DNA of 64,000 nt from Ustilaginoidea virens. Lineage: Eukaryota > Ascomycota > Sordariomycetes > Hypocreales > Clavicipitaceae. The notes beneath the pieces were generated by a model, which worked only from the letters and a program-made list of their open reading frames with translations, did no database searches and was not told the origin of the DNA. The position numbers were made by a program, and so were the translations under genes. Location: NCBI RefSeq assembly GCF_000687475.1, contig NC_057317.1, positions 4,588,501 through 4,652,500 on the forward strand, written 5' to 3'. Positions 32,901 through 46,100 of this stretch are shown here, one piece after another. Every line of letters starts with the position of its first letter. Positions within the stretch are counted from its first letter, which is position 1.

Positions 32901-34639
32901 GCAAGACTCTGCCCTTGAGACCCACAAAGTCGTTCCTGGCCTTTTCCGTGGAAAGACTGGACAAGGCTTCCCCAGCATTTCAAGCTTCCTGCGCCCTCTG
33001 GCAGGAGGGCTTCTCTGGCATACTCGCCGACGTCCTCGAGTATCTGAGGTGAGCAATCTGTGGTGTACAAATACAAAGTGTGCGTTTTGAAATCAGGCTC
33101 ATGCGGCGTCAGGTATGCTCACGCTACTCACAACCCCGCGAGCTGGACGGACTGGCCGACGGAGAGGCGAGGCATGGTCGACCGGGTTCTCTGCGACAGG
33201 TTCTGGCAATCAGGCATATCGGAGGGAAGCAAAGACGACTTTTATGCACGCGTCCTGGACAAGAAGAAGACGATGGAAGGGCTGGCCTCCACCATTCGCG
33301 GCTCCATCCGCTTCGTGAGAGAGACGGCATACGCCATCATATATTGCATGAGCAGGCTGGATCTGCAATTTTACGGCTTCGACGGCCTTTCCGGCCCGCT
33401 ATCCGATGCTTTGTTCTCGGACTCGACGTGGCTCTCGACCCATCAGCAAAACAATCTATTAAACTTGGTGCGGTACTTGGTCGATGACTGCCCTGTGGAC
33501 CACCGGACGAGATTCCTTCCTCAACTTTTGACGGCATGCTTCCGCCAAACGGATGCCAAGATCCACGGCGAATGGGACAAGATGGAGAAGCAGGAAACCA
33601 CCGTGGTGGAGGATGAGGCAGGACTCAAAGAAGAAATGAAGGCGGAGAGCATTCTACGTCAAGTCACATATACTGCGGTCATGATGATTGCGGATTTCCT
33701 GGATCCCACAAAAGCTAGTCAGTCACAAGAGCCCGCCTTCCACGAGGAAAAAATGAAAGAAAAAAAAAAAAAGAAGGAAGCAAACTGTTGGGAAAATGGG
33801 GGCGCGCATAGCTGACTTTGCCTACAGACCCGCCCACTCTTGAGTCTCGAAGTCGGAAGGGACCAGCAACAGAGCCGGCAAATGCTTCTGCTTCCGGCTC
33901 CTACCCATCTCTTCGCAAGTTTTGTCTCACGAGACAGGAAGTTGTAGAACCCTTGCTGGTGTTCTGCACCCATGTCATTAGGATGAGAGATACGCGATGC
34001 TGTGGTATGATTATGCGCCTATTCATATCTATAGTTCCCGAGTTTCGGGCCGTTCAAGGACAAGATCAGCCAGCGGCAAGCCCTCACGGCAGAAGCGACG
34101 CTTGCACGCAAGCGGAGACGACGGCGGTGCCTGCCGAGATCGCGTCCGTCATTCGGGAATACATATCTTCGGACGTTCTCAAGGCCTGCTTGACGTCATT
34201 TCATGAACCGTACTTTGTCGAGATACAGAAGGATCTTGCCGCCCTGATTGCAACCATAGTAGCCTATTACAGCCCGCTGTCGTCAACGCCCAGAGACGTC
34301 CTTCTGTCCCTTCCCAACGTCGACGCAAGCGGATTAGAACGCCTGCGACCGTACATGGCCAAGCCAGAGGCTCACACCCGCCAACAGCGCGCGATTGTGC
34401 TGGATCTTCTCAAGGATCTAAAAGGCGTCAGTGTGTCTGAAATGGGCAGGGTGGCCAAGTCTGCTGACTTTGGCGGGTCTTCACGAAGCAAGCGAGGCCA
34501 CCGAAGCAAGATGGCGCAGGGGTTCATGAATGCCTCCGCAGACGGCGAGGCCGGTCTCACGGGGGGAAGCGGATTGCCTGCGGCTCGGGGATCAACCCCG
34601 GATGCTTTGGAAGCGGTGTCCAACCTGTTTGGTGGTTAG
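29997..34639 (+). CDS. MSN5: Exportin Msn5 / exportin-5 family karyopherin
   Basis: Ten exons: 29997-30878, 30942-31130, 31201-31845, 31900-31971, 32094-32318, 32381-32484, 32572-32830, 32906-33048, 33113-33717, 33828-34639. The product has 1,311 residues. Exon 4 could start at 31894 (two extra codons), because either AG keeps frame. The N-terminal importin-beta/Xpo1-like region is clear ([69 protein letters not shown]). Later blocks match the exportin-5 body ([58 protein letters not shown]). Known role: Msn5 exports phosphorylated transcription factors and can import RPA, with RanGTP. Introns 7 and 9 use non-consensus donors, GTCTGT and GTCAGT. Ten exons is high for a fungal gene. Confidence 0.92.
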
Positions 34640-37600
34640 GAGTGCGAGTGATGACGGCGCAGCTCACGTCGGACATGTCGCCGCAGGCCTGGGTTGCCAG
34701 AGGTATAGATATGGGGGAAGGAAGCATGGTTTCGTTGGGTCTGGTGTCGAGGTGCATGGTACAGACAACGAGATGTATATTTCTACTTGGCTTGGATTCA
34801 TGAGCAAGTGGGCGGTCTCCTTGGGCAATAGGGGAGGGAAAAGGGGGGGGGGGGACCCAAGCAACGGCATGGCATGTATGTATGTTCGGGCCCCCGCTTT
34901 CCATGGCCTTTCGGAGACAAGAGACGTGAGTCCACAGAAGAACGGTTCGTGAGGAAGCGGCATCCAGAGACAGGAGGCGCGTGTGTTGAATAAGTGGTCC
35001 GCAAGATGATTTGGCGAAGGTTGAAAAAGCAGGCCGGGGGGTGGTGAATGACATGGCATGCCTGGGTCGAAGGCGAGATATCCTAGCTTTAGGCTCAGCT
35101 GCGCAATACATCTACATGAAAAGGATTCTTTTGTCCGAGTTGGAGCATTGTGCTTGGTAAAGTAGTTGAGAGTATTGAACAAGGAGATCGTCGGTCCGAT
35201 TTAGTGGTGCCATAGCATACCTCAGGTACATACCCTCAGGTACCTACCTGTACCTGGTAGTTGTCAGGTAACGGGGAAGGTGAGCGAGCCACATGCACTT
35301 ACCTCTCAGGTACCCTAACAAACACGCAGAAAGTCATTTCGTGAACGAGCAGTAGGAGCTAAACTCGGATAGAAATGGGATCTTTGAAGCTGTACCTCGC
35401 CATATCGCGCGCGAGAAGGAAGGTATGCTTATCTAAACCGCTACTTGTCTAAAGTGGCTTATTAGGCTTGTTATATTACGGGATGGTATTACTCGTGCGA
35501 GAAGTACTGTACCTTTAAATGAAAGAGGTGAGGGAAGGTATGTCTCCTATGGTAAGCACCTACCGTAGCCAACGGCCAACGTAAGAAAGATTTTCAGGTA
35601 CCTGTCTAGATAAAGTATAGATAGAGATACCTCTTGCTGCATGCATGTTTAGAAATGACGACTGCTGCGTGTTTAGTTGCTGGGGATGGGCAGCTCGCAT
35701 TAGTATATTCGGGACACCAAGTGGTCGGCGACAAGCCCAACCCGCCGCAATAGAGTTGAGGGTAATATGTTACAGTATAGGCAATATAGTATATTCAGTA
35801 TATACTTTGTGTTGATGCCAGCCAGCATTGCAGTGGTGAGGCAGCCAAGGCCTGGCTTGCGTGCCTACCTACCTACCTCCTACATCAACCTCCTACCTCC
35901 TACTAGGAAGGTTAGGTAGGTCCTTGGAGGTTCCATCCCGAGGCAAGTGCCGTGCTCCAGGAACGAAACGACGTTTGATGAATGCTTGGACAAGGTGAAG
36001 GGCCTTCGCGTTTTTGCCTTGCGCCTTTAGATGCTATATCTACCGGCGCTAATCCTGTCCCGCATCGGGAAGCATGGCAAATCCGCCTGTTCGTACAGGC
36101 GTCAGTGCAAGTAGACGACGGTTGTTGACCCAGTTGCAAGCATGGCATGTGAGCAGCGGAGAATCACCAGGCAGCAAGGAAACATCCCAGGGCTACTGAA
36201 ATCGGATCTCCTATTCTGGGCAGAGTTTCGGTCAAGGTACGATCGTTCTTGCGGGACCGGAAAGGTGTGACCATGACAAGAGATTAGGGCCTGTTCTGTT
36301 TTACGAGAGCATTAGAACAGACTTCTTCAGTCTTTAGAGGAAGGAAGGGTTCGCAACGTGGAGGGCTGAAGGGACCAGCCATAAAAAGGGGACAGCAGGG
36401 GGGTGGGGGGAGGTAACATGACCTGTAAATGGTTCAACGGGTGCATTGCGGCCGACTCGAGTTGTCTGGTTACGTGATAGGCCTCCAAGCTCGAGCATTT
36501 GCAGAATTCAAGGATTCATAGAAACTTCAATGTTGCGAACGCGGAAAAAAAAAAAAAAGACCACTACGACACGTCATTGGCAATTTGTAGGAGGCGCATA
36601 GAACGGCATGGAATAGGAAGGAGCAAGGCTAGGAAGGTGCAAGGGAACCAGGAATCCGAGGCCATGGCCGTTACGGAGTACAGGGCAGGGGCTATCGGAA
36701 TAATAACAAGGCATGGCGATATCATAATGTAGAGGTGGCGCTCGACAGGTAAATATCGCAATCTATCGAGTATCTGGTCCTCTACAACCCCTAGCTTATG
36801 GAAGCCTTATTTTCTCGCCGTAGGTACATGCATGTACCTATGTAGTACTTGGCGCCGAACGGGGTCATTACACCCGAATAATAAGAGGCTGGGTGCTGCT
36901 TCTGCTTTCGGGGCGATGCTGTGGGGGGGGGAGGTTTGACAACCACCTAGAGGCTCTAGACAATCAAAGTCACGCGGCTTCATGTTCGCCACGGAGGTTA
37001 AAAGCTCATCTGCGTTGCGTCTGCGTCTGCGTCTGCGTCTGCGCCTGCGCCTGCATCACCATCCCACCCCGTCATGGCTGGGGTGTCGAGCGTCATTTCC
37101 CTCTAAAACGGGGGGACGGTACGACTCAGTACCGCCGTGCTGGGGAGTCGGTAGTGCCTGCCAGGACGTCCCCCCTTCGTCCATGATCGTGCCCACTGCC
37201 TACAAGCAGCGCACGACCTTAGGTAAGGTACCTAGGTACGTTGCTCTGCCCACACCTCACCTCACCCGCCCCGCTCAAGACATGATCCGGTTTCGTTGGC
37301 CACTTATCCGTTACGAGAAGTGAATGGCTTGACAGGCGATCGACTGACTGCTGCGCGCTCGTCCTAGAGTACTGCAACTTAACCTAAAACGCCAGGCCCC
37401 CTGCAAAAGCATGCTTGCTCGTGGGTGTGGCAGCCCCCCCCCTCCCCCCACGGCCAGCGATTGCATTTGCATTACTACATAATAACCACGGCCTCGGCCC
37501 GCTGAAGGTCACCTAGCACCTAGAGTCCTAGACCCTCGATCCCGTCCTGAAATTCAACAAAAACTCTCGTCAACCCAGTGGTCTTATATCCCCGCCCTCC

Positions 37601-37931
37601 TCGAAATGACTCATACTTGCCATTAGGTTTCCTCAGCCATACACTTGTTGCCGAAGCCACCCGTCAATCTAGCTCAAGTCGAGAACCAAGTAAATCTGGA
37701 TATTTCGAAACCGTTCCCTGGTCTCCTTGCCAACTGACCAAGCCGTCGTCTTTCTTACGCAGGGCCCGAAACGCTGAGCCTTTTGATAGCGGAGCCTCCT
37801 AGTGTGACGTCAGGATCATATATTATCCGGGATACGTTGTTTCAATTGCTGGTATATGTTTGCGCGCTGTTGCTGCCATCTTGGCTCATTCCTGGACGCA
37901 TCTGCTGCTGCGTGAGGGCAGAAGATTGGTC
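34640..37931. other. 3.3-kb intergenic region between MSN5 and the Zn2Cys6 gene
   Basis: I see no supported gene. It contains GGTACCT motifs (about 35,225-35,315; 35,595-35,605; 36,822-36,845; 37,220-37,240), a CTACCTAC cluster near 35,866-35,925, an AT-rich patch at about 35,760-35,815, a G run at 34,844-34,853, an A run at 36,544-36,558 and a hexanucleotide array (TGCGTC, 37,011-37,054). A 77-codon frame (36,499-36,732) and others have no family features. Confidence 0.5.
37011..37054. repeat. Hexanucleotide array (TGCGTC)n
   Basis: About seven copies of TGCGTC or TGCGCC lie in the MSN5/Zn2Cys6 intergenic region. Confidence 0.9.
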
Positions 37932-40163
37932 ATGGTTTACTGCGGCAAACCCTCAAGGGGGTGTCAGATGTGCAGAACCCGCCGCATAAAGGTATGGTTC
38001 CATTCCTACTTCCCCCGCGAGACCAAAGGGCGCTTGCGTGGACTGGCCCGCCCTATTGACTTGTCATCATTTTCACATAGTGCGATGAGACAAAACCTAC
38101 CTGTAACCAATGTTCCAAGAGCCGGAGAATCTGTCCTGGCTACAAGGACGAATTCGATCTAGTGTTCCGCAACGAGACTCAGGCGACAGAAAGAAGAGCA
38201 AGAAGAGCTACCAAGAAATCCCTCGCTCACAGACAAGGACGGGAAGCAGATCGGGGCGCTTCGCCGTCGCCGTCGTCTTCATCTTCATCCTCATCCGACA
38301 GCGGCTGCTCAGTTTCCCCGACTACTCCAAACTCCCAGCTACGCGTTTCGGCTGCCCCCCAAATACCCCTGGAGGATCAGGCAGCTTGTCATTTCATCTC
38401 CAACTACGTGCAGGTTCCACGGCATGGCAGTCTCATAGGTTTCATGGAGTTTGTGGTGCCGTTGCTCAAAGCCGAAAAAGTACCTCTCCACTACCAGTAC
38501 GCTTTCCAGGCCTGCGGTTTGGCGTCTCTGAACAACGGAGTGGGTAACCGGAATCACTTTGAAAAGCAGGCTCTTGGAAAATACACCAAGGCGTTGTCGA
38601 CCACTTTTGCTGCTTTGCGCGACCCCGAGGTGGCCAAGGAAGATGCCACGCTCGCCGCGGTCCTTCTCCTGGGTCTGTTCGAAAACATCACAGCCAAGAC
38701 TATGGGCATGCTTGCCTGGGGCTCACATATTGAGGGTGCGATCCAATTGGCCAAGGCTCGCGGACGGCAGCAATTACGGACCAAAGTCGGGCTCAACATG
38801 TTCATTGCAGTCCGTACGCAAATGGTGAGTCGTTTGAGCATCGGGCTTGCAAGCCATGCTTCCACAATCAAACCATGTATTGCTTGTGCTTGCTGCTGGT
38901 CAAGCTCTCCTATGCACGGTAGTGTACATCGGGAAGCTGACATGACGACAACAGATAATCCATAGCCTCAGCACTTCCAAGGCTCCTACCATGGATACGT
39001 CGTGGTGGATCGAAGACGCAGTGAGGGACAGGCACGCCACAGAGTGTCAAAGGCTCTGTATCAAAGTAGGGGAGCTCAGGTCGGAGGCTAATCGACTACT
39101 CACAACCGTCTCGCGGACGCCGGATAGTATGGAGATTGTCATTGACATGATTCGACGCTGCCAGGCCCAGGACCAGGCGTGTGCCAGCTGGTGCAAGAAC
39201 CTTCCCGACTACTTCCAATGCAAGACAGCGACCTGGGAGGACAATATTCCCAACGGAGACTACGCGAAAGCTGAGGTATATCCAGGTCGGGTCGATGTGT
39301 ACAACGATTTATGGGTCGCGACTGTGTGGAACATGTTGCGTTGCGCGCGAATCGTCTTGAACTCCATCATTGTCCGCAGCGCTGCCTGGGTATGTGCTCC
39401 GGTCGACTATCGGACTACGCCGGAATACGCCAACGCTGCTCGTACGACGGTCGACATTATTACTGACGTCATCTCCTCCGTGCCCTATCAACTTGGCTGG
39501 TTCTGCAAACGCAAGGACCTCCTCGACCGCGCCAACCTGTCGACATTTGCCTGTGGAGAGGACGATTCCTCAAAGGGACTGTGCGGCTACTTTATGACGT
39601 GGCCGCTTGCGCTCATACAGTCTTTGGATTATCTGACGGATTCGCAGCGAATCTGGGTCCGTGGCCGACTTGAATACATAGGTTCGCACTTGGGGGTTCG
39701 CTACGCCACACTCCTCACTCAGGTGCGCCCTCTTCTCCCCCCCCCCTTCCCCTTATTTTTATTTTTTTTTGCCATTTACAAAAACTCCAAATTCGTGGCC
39801 ACTTCTTTCCCAAAGTTGGCTTCCCTGCAAAGAATACTCAAAGGCTGGGCTAACCGATGCTTCCATATTTTGTAGTTGAATATTCGTATTCCGTCAATGC
39901 TCATCTGTAGAGATGTGATGATAACAAGGCCGTTGCCTTTGTCGCACGAGCTCCAGAAGCAAGCTCCCGCAAACATGGCCCGTCCGACGCCAAGCTTCCT
40001 AGCAAGCCCCCTGGTGCCCCAACAAGAAACGGTGGAAAAGGCCAAGCTGGACAAAGAAGCTGCCGATAGACTTGCCAAAGCTTTGCCCGCATCCGCCAAC
40101 AACAGCGAGTGGAGAACAAAGAGATGGCTCGAGTTTGAGCACCTCAAGACAACAGCAATCTGA
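37932..40163 (+). CDS. Zn2Cys6 fungal transcription factor
   Basis: Exons are 37932-37991, 38081-38824, 38955-39722 and 39876-40163 (introns 89, 130 and 153 nt), giving 619 residues. The zinc cluster is split by intron 1: GCQMCRTRRIK joins CDETKPTC, then CSKSRRICPGY, giving the six Cys spacing CX2CX6CX6CX2CX6C. A basic linker and a serine run ([15 protein letters not shown]) follow. The rest resembles the fungal-specific regulatory domain of the DUF3468/Fungal_trans_2 class (FISNYVQVPRHGSLIGFMEFVVPLL, AALRDPEVAKEDATLAAVLLLGLFE, GSHIEGAIQLAKARG). Known role: sequence-specific transcription regulation in the nucleus. The target is unknown, and it does not sit in a metabolic cluster. Intron 3 has a C/T-rich stretch. 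Confidence 0.9.
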
Positions 40164-40200
40164 GAGCGATCTTGGGGTAAAGCACCGGTTTTGGCAGCCT

Positions 40201-40213
40201 TTCTTTCTTTCTT

Positions 40214-40255
<42 letters not shown>

Positions 40256-40256
40256 C
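40201..40256. repeat. Pyrimidine/T tract
   Basis: Four or five TTTC units pass into an unbroken run of about 40 T, just after the Zn2Cys6 gene's stop. Confidence 0.95.
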
Positions 40257-40507
40257 TAAATAATTTTACTTGCATTTCGCAGTCGAACTTTTGCCGCAAA
40301 GGGTATGTTGCAAGTCATTTTGTACGTAAAGGCGCCGTGGTATCTGGATCGGAGTAACGAGCGCCCCCTTCTTGATTCAGCGTTCAAGTTGGTTGTGAAA
40401 AGAGGTGGAACAGATGAGCGTGATGTCACGTAGTGTTGGGACTGCAGTGCGGTAGCATGCATTGTTGGGCGTTCTGTCGGGCTGGCCAATTGTGATGGAG
40501 TTTCTTT

Positions 40508-40513
<6 letters not shown>

Positions 40514-40543
<30 letters not shown>
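40514..40543. repeat. CT dinucleotide microsatellite
   Basis: About 15 CT units in the convergent intergenic region. Confidence 0.95.
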
Positions 40544-40546
<3 letters not shown>

Positions 40547-41196
40547 TCTAGCATGATACATGCCTCAACGTCCTCATTAGGACGGCCATGTTCCGTGGTA
40601 CTAGTGCTGTGAGATGGACGTCGGATTTTGGCAAGGTTGTTGGTTCAAACGCCACTCAGACTTGGTCAACACTGCCACCAAACTCCTCTCTGGAATACAA
40701 AACAAGTTGTTCGATTGCTCACAGGCAGGCAGGGGCAAGCGACGCGTGACGCGACTGCGACCAATGAATGTATCGTCGAATTTGAAAAACACCGACTCTG
40801 GACAAAGTCAATCATTGGCTTTTCCAGATGATCGGCGGCATTCTTCTCCACCGAAAGATTCGTTATCCAGGTTGAGAACCATCCTTGTACCTTTACGAGA
40901 CATCAAAAAGTGTTCCAGCACCGATTGTTGGTCGAGTAGTACGTAATCCCTCCTTAGTTTTGTCTCAGTTTGTTTCCCTTAGCTGTGAGCGCCTTGAAAA
41001 AATGGAAAAAGTAAAAAAAAGGCCAAAGAAAAAAGGGGAAAAAAAAAAAAAAAGGAAACCCCCAGAATTTGCGGTCCAGCCTCTCCCCCTCCTCCCTTGA
41101 TCCGAGGAGAGGAGAGCATCATTATTTCTTTCGTTTCTGCCTGCATGTACATCAGCCGTTAGCGGACGCGTCGCGCCCGTATACGCGTGAGGGGAC

Positions 41197-41618
41197 CTAG
41201 GTCTGCGACAGCGCGCACAAGGGGGGAACGTACAAGTCGGCATCAGGCTTGGGTTGTCCCAAATTCCAAGCCTTGACTACCCAGCTCTGGGTCTTGTCCA
41301 CATAGTTCTCGTTCTGCACGTGTCTGACGCCCACTCGCACGCCGTCCTTGGTGAAGACAACATTCTTCTTTCCCATGCGCTCCGAGGCGGAGTCGCGAAA
41401 CTTGGTGGCCGAGTCGTAGACTTGGTAGAGGACCCAGCCGATGGCCGAGACGATAATGACGGCGACGATGAGAGGCACGAGTTTTCTGCGCGCGGTAAAA
41501 ATTGAGCAACGTCAGAGCGCAAGTTCCGGGTGGCAGGGTGGCAGAGGGCAGCAAATCTCGCGCTTGGATCTCGGGGGCGAGAGCGTGTGGCGGCGACTCA
41601 CCCGATTGTTGAGGCCAT
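41197..41618 (-). CDS. Small single-pass membrane protein, family not recognised
   Basis: Exons are 41618-41602 (17 nt) and 41485-41197, separated by a 116-nt intron, giving 101 residues. The product starts MASTIG and joins KLVPLIVAVIIVSAIGWVL. That is one hydrophobic helix at about residues 9-25, directly at the N-terminus with little before it, so a signal-anchor. A soluble part follows (residues 30-101) with charged and Val-rich blocks (KKNVVFTKDGVRVGVRHV, YVDKTQSWVVKAWNL). It is not a toxin or a known subunit that I can name. The tiny first exon, in-frame splice with GTGAGT donor, and coding-like composition support a real gene. It is divergent from SEC24. Confidence 0.72.
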
Positions 41619-43162
41619 GATGCTGAGTGCGGCAGGAGATGAGGACGTGCAAAAGCGTTGATGGGAGAATGGATATAGACGGCGTTCAGGGACGGAGAGC
41701 CGGAGAGGGCTTTGGGGGACGAATGCCAAGGGCAGTGAGGTGGGTGGGTGGCTGACGATTGCAGATGGTGATGATGTATGGCGGAAACCCCCCAGGCAGA
41801 CCGTCCGTCTTGCGTCTGGCGAGAGGAGTTGATGGTAGTACGAGGCTCGGTGTGCTGGAGGACGACCGTTTGGAAGCAAAGCAGACTTGTCGATGCCGCG
41901 TTGGAGTGTTGCGACGAGGGAGAAGATGCGAGCTTTGCGAAGGTCTGGTGGCAGACTGACTGATAAGTCGGCCCTTGCAGCAAGCGGGACGCGCCTGTCT
42001 GTGTCAGGCACTCGGGGGCAAGAAGAAGTCTGGTCGAGTCAACTCCGCGCCAGGGCTTATCGAGGTCGCTTGGGGAGGAACATTGGCGGCGAGGACTTGC
42101 CGAGCCTAGTCGTTGGTCTTGGATTGGTCCCAGTAGCAGCGTGCCACTGAGCTTGGCACTTGGATTGACGCACCGACCTTGGAAGTTTGCAGCAAGTCGA
42201 GGAGGCCCTTGATGCACGGAGAGGGAGAGGGAGAGGGAGAAGCAGAAGCTACGCGGCTTGGTTTTGGGGATTGAGTATCATGCTGACGAGGTGATGAGTG
42301 AGCAGCGCGCAGCATCCTGTGCATCACCTCTCGAAGCGCCCCTCCCCCCCAAAAAAGAAGAAAAAAAACTAAGAAAAAAGAAGAAGAAAAAACCACAGCC
42401 ATCCACTTAGTTCCGGGTGGCTCGAGTCTATCTATCTATGACTTTGTGAACTGGTTTAGCTCACACGTCAATCAACGTCTATTCGAGGAAAGGAACACGG
42501 AAGGAAGCGCCTTGCAGGAGGAGTATCAGGTACTTGGTCTTCCATCTGTGTTTGCACGCGCAACAGCATGGACAACCCCGCCATGCGCGTACCAGCAACC
42601 CAACTGCATCTCTGGCGACCAACAAGGCACTGGCAAAGGACAGCTCGCTCGGCAAGACCAGACGGTGCCTGGCCCAGCCCGTGCCCTCTTACAGAGCCCG
42701 TACGGCGTGCCGAGCCCCGCGTTACAGTGGCCACCGAGCCGCTGCCCACCATTATTCAGTGGGCCGGCCGCTGGCTGGTGCTGCTGGCCCATTGGACCCC
42801 AGCCCCAAGTCGCCAGACCAGACCAGACTGCCATGTGCAGCCTCGCCACCGCCAGCCCAGGCCGAATCACCACCAGGTCTCAGGCCTTGCTGGGACATCC
42901 AGTCCTCTCGTCAAACCTCCCTTGATTTCCTCTTGTGGGTCAACCACCTGTCAAGCTAGACCTCGACCCAGCATCTGCGTCCCCCATTCTGACCGCGCCC
43001 GCGACTCTGGCGAAGCTTCATTATCCGGCTCTTCGACCTCCCTGACCGCTTTATCCGTCACTGTCCCACCAACCCCCGCCTCCCTTTGGTCTGGTGGCTC
43101 CGGAGCATCTCTCACCACCATCCTCCTGCCATTCTCCTCCTCCACACCAACCTTTCGTCGCC
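41619..43162. promoter_or_regulatory. Divergent region between the small membrane protein gene and SEC24
   Basis: About 1.5 kb, GC-rich on the SEC24 side, with an A-rich tract at 42,350-42,395 and a GAGAGG array at 42,218-42,240. A 378-codon plus-strand frame (42,568-43,704) overlaps the start of SEC24 in another frame and looks like a GC-driven shadow. It may hold a long SEC24 leader. Confidence 0.5.
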
Positions 43163-46100
43163 ATGTCTGCACCTCCCTACGACGGGCCTGGCCAGTATTC
43201 CGCCGAGCAGCAGCAGCAGCAGCAGCAGCAGGACCCGTCGGTCCAAGGCGGCTTTGCTCCACTGGATGCCGCGGCCGCCCCGTCGAAAAAGAAGAAGAGA
43301 GGCTACGCTGCGCAGGCTTTCGAGGTTGGGGCCGGCGCCAACGCTGCTGTTGGCGGCCAGTTGCCAGGCGGCGGCCAGCAGTATGGAATGCCTGCCGCCC
43401 AACAGCCTGCCGCTGCCGTGTATGGAGGCTATCCCCAACCCGATGTTCAGCAAGCTGTCGTTGGCCAAGGCTACCAGTACTCTCAAGGCGGGCCCCAGCC
43501 TCAGCAGCCAGCGCCCTACGGCGGATATCAAGCTCCCGACCAAGGATACAGCAATGCTGCCGCTCTGTCCGGTGCGGCGGGCGTTTCAGCAATCACCCAA
43601 GGCATGGGCGGGATGCAGGTCGGTGGACAGCCTCAACAACAACTGTACCAGCAGCCAGGAGCTGCTGCTACAGCTCAGCAACCCGCTCGAGCTGGCCCTC
43701 TTAACCAGCTCTATCCCACCGATCTGATGAACAACCCCTTCTCTGTGTCGGAACTAGACTTGCCGCCGCCGCCAATCGTGTTGCCACCAAACGTAAGTCA
43801 GCCTGTTACTTTCGGGACAGGGAAAAGAACAAGAGACGAGCCCGCTCCCCCCTTCTCCCCCCTTCTCCCCCCCTCTCCCGGGGGAATGTTTGTTTGAACT
43901 TGAAGTGGCTTACAAAACTGTTCGCATGCTTTCTAGTCCAGCGTAACTCCTTCTCACAACGCCAATTGCTCGCCACGGTACATTCGCTCCACCCTCAACG
44001 CCGTTCCTACGACCAACTCGCTGCTGAAAAAGTCCAAACTGCCGCTTGCCCTCGTCATTCAGCCGTATGGCGCGCTGCACGATGATGAGGACCAGATTCC
44101 CGTTGTGCAGGACCAGGTTATCGCGCGCTGTCGCCGTTGCAGAACCTACATCAACCCTTTTGTCACCTTTCTGGACCACGGCCATCGCTGGAGATGCAAC
44201 ATGTGCAACCTCAGCAACGACGTTCCTCAAGCATTCGATTGGGACGCTGCGGCCCAGCAGGCCGTCGACAGGATGCAACGACCTGAGCTCAACCACTCCG
44301 TCGTGGAATTCGTGGCGCCTCAGGAGTACATGGTCCGTCCGCCACAGCCCCTGGTCTACCTGTTCCTCTTCGACGTGAGCCACGCTGCAGTCTCAAACGG
44401 CATGCTGGCAACCAGTGCCCGCACCATTCTCGACAGCCTCAGCAGAATACCCAATGCCGATAGACGCACCAGGCTTGGATTTCTCGCAGTGGACAGCAGC
44501 TTGCACTACTTCTCCATACCCAAGGACGAGGATGAGAACGCCGAAACCAACATGCTGGTCGTCAGCGACCTGGAAGAGCCGTTTCTCCCGGTCCCTCACG
44601 ACCTGCTCGTCTCCTTGACCGAAAGCCGTCAGACCATTGAAAAGTTCCTGCAAAGGCTGCCGGACATGTTTCAGAGCAACCACAGCAACGGCTCCTGCAT
44701 GGGCTCCGCCCTCCGAGCCGGCCACAAGCTCATTTCCGCTCTTGGCGGCAAGATTGTCGTCCTGACCGCCTCGTTACCCAACATTGGCGACGGAAAGCTC
44801 GAGATGAGAGAAGACAAGAAGCTTTTGGGCACATCGAGAGAAGGAGGGCTGCTGCAGACTGCCAACAGCTTCTACAAGAGTTTCGCGGTCGAGTGCTCCA
44901 AGAACCAAGTCTCGATTGACATGTTCCTCTTCTCCTCGCAGTATCAGGACGTGGCCTCGCTGAGCAACCTGCCGAGATATACCGGCGGCCAGACCTGGTT
45001 CTACCCTGGCTGGCACGCCTCACGCCCAGAGGATGCTCTGAAGTTCGCGTCCGAGTTCAGCGACTACCTCTCGTCCGAGATTGGTCTCGAGGCCGTGCTC
45101 CGTGTCCGTGCCACGACGGGCTTGCGGATGAATGCATTCTACGGCAACTTTTTCAACCGCAGCTCTGACCTGTGCGCGTTCCCAGCCTTTCCCCGTGACC
45201 AGTGCTACGTGGTGGAGGTGGCCATTGAGGAGAACCTCAGCAAGAACTTTGTGTGCTTGCAGGCTGCCGTGCTTCACACCACGTGCAACGGAGAACGCCG
45301 CATCAGAGTGTTGACCCTGGCTCTCCCCACGACCGCGAACCTTTCCGACGTTTACGCGTCCTCGGACCAGTGCGCCGTCACTGCCTACTTCAGCCACAAA
45401 GCGGTGGAGCGGACTCTTGACAGCGGCCTGGAAGCGGCCAGGGACGCGCTGCAAGCCAAGCTCACGGAACTGTTGCAGACGTTCAAGAAGGAACTCGCGG
45501 GTGGCAGCATGGGCGGCGGCGGGCTCCAGTTCCCCGCCAACCTGCGCGGCCTGCCAGTGCTGTTTCTGGGCCTGATCAAGCACGTCGGCCTCCGCAAATC
45601 AACCCAGATTCCCTCGGACATTCGCTCGGCGGCCCTGTGCCTGCTCTCGACGCTGCCGGTGCCGTTGCTGACGAGATACATCTACCCCCGAATGTACTCG
45701 CTGCATGACATGCCGGACAATGCCGGGACGCCCGACGAGGTGACGGGGCAAATCGTTTTGCCCCCGGCCATCAACCTGTCATCGGAGCGCCTCGTTACGT
45801 ACGGCCTGTACCTCATCGACGACGGCCAGACCCAGTTCCTGTGGATTGGACGCGACGCCGTTCCTCAGCTTGTCGCCGATGTTTTTGGCGTCGAGGATCG
45901 CACGCAGGTGCAGGTTGGCAAGAGCCGGGTTCCGGAGCTGGACAACGACTTTAACGAGAGAGTCAGGGCCGTTATCCAAAAGAGCAAGGACCACAAGTCT
46001 CTGGGAGTGGGAAGCATTACGGTGCCGCATCTGTACGTGGTCCGAGAAGATGGAGAGCCAAGTCTGAAGCTCTGGGCTCAGACCCTGCTGGTGGAAGACC

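Larger units (their letters stand above)
40164..41196. other. Convergent intergenic region with long pyrimidine and CT tracts
   Basis: It lies between two convergent genes. It has a T-rich tract with TTTC units then about 40 T (40,201-40,256), a CT dinucleotide array (40,514-40,543) and A-rich tracts (41,009-41,065). The 110-codon frame at 40,614-40,946 has no recognisable features. Confidence 0.55.

Noticed and set aside
42568..43704. 378-codon plus-strand frame overlapping the SEC24 start
   Set aside because: It runs out of frame with the clear SEC24 exon 1, is Pro/Arg/Ser-rich without domains, and is expected by chance in GC-rich DNA.
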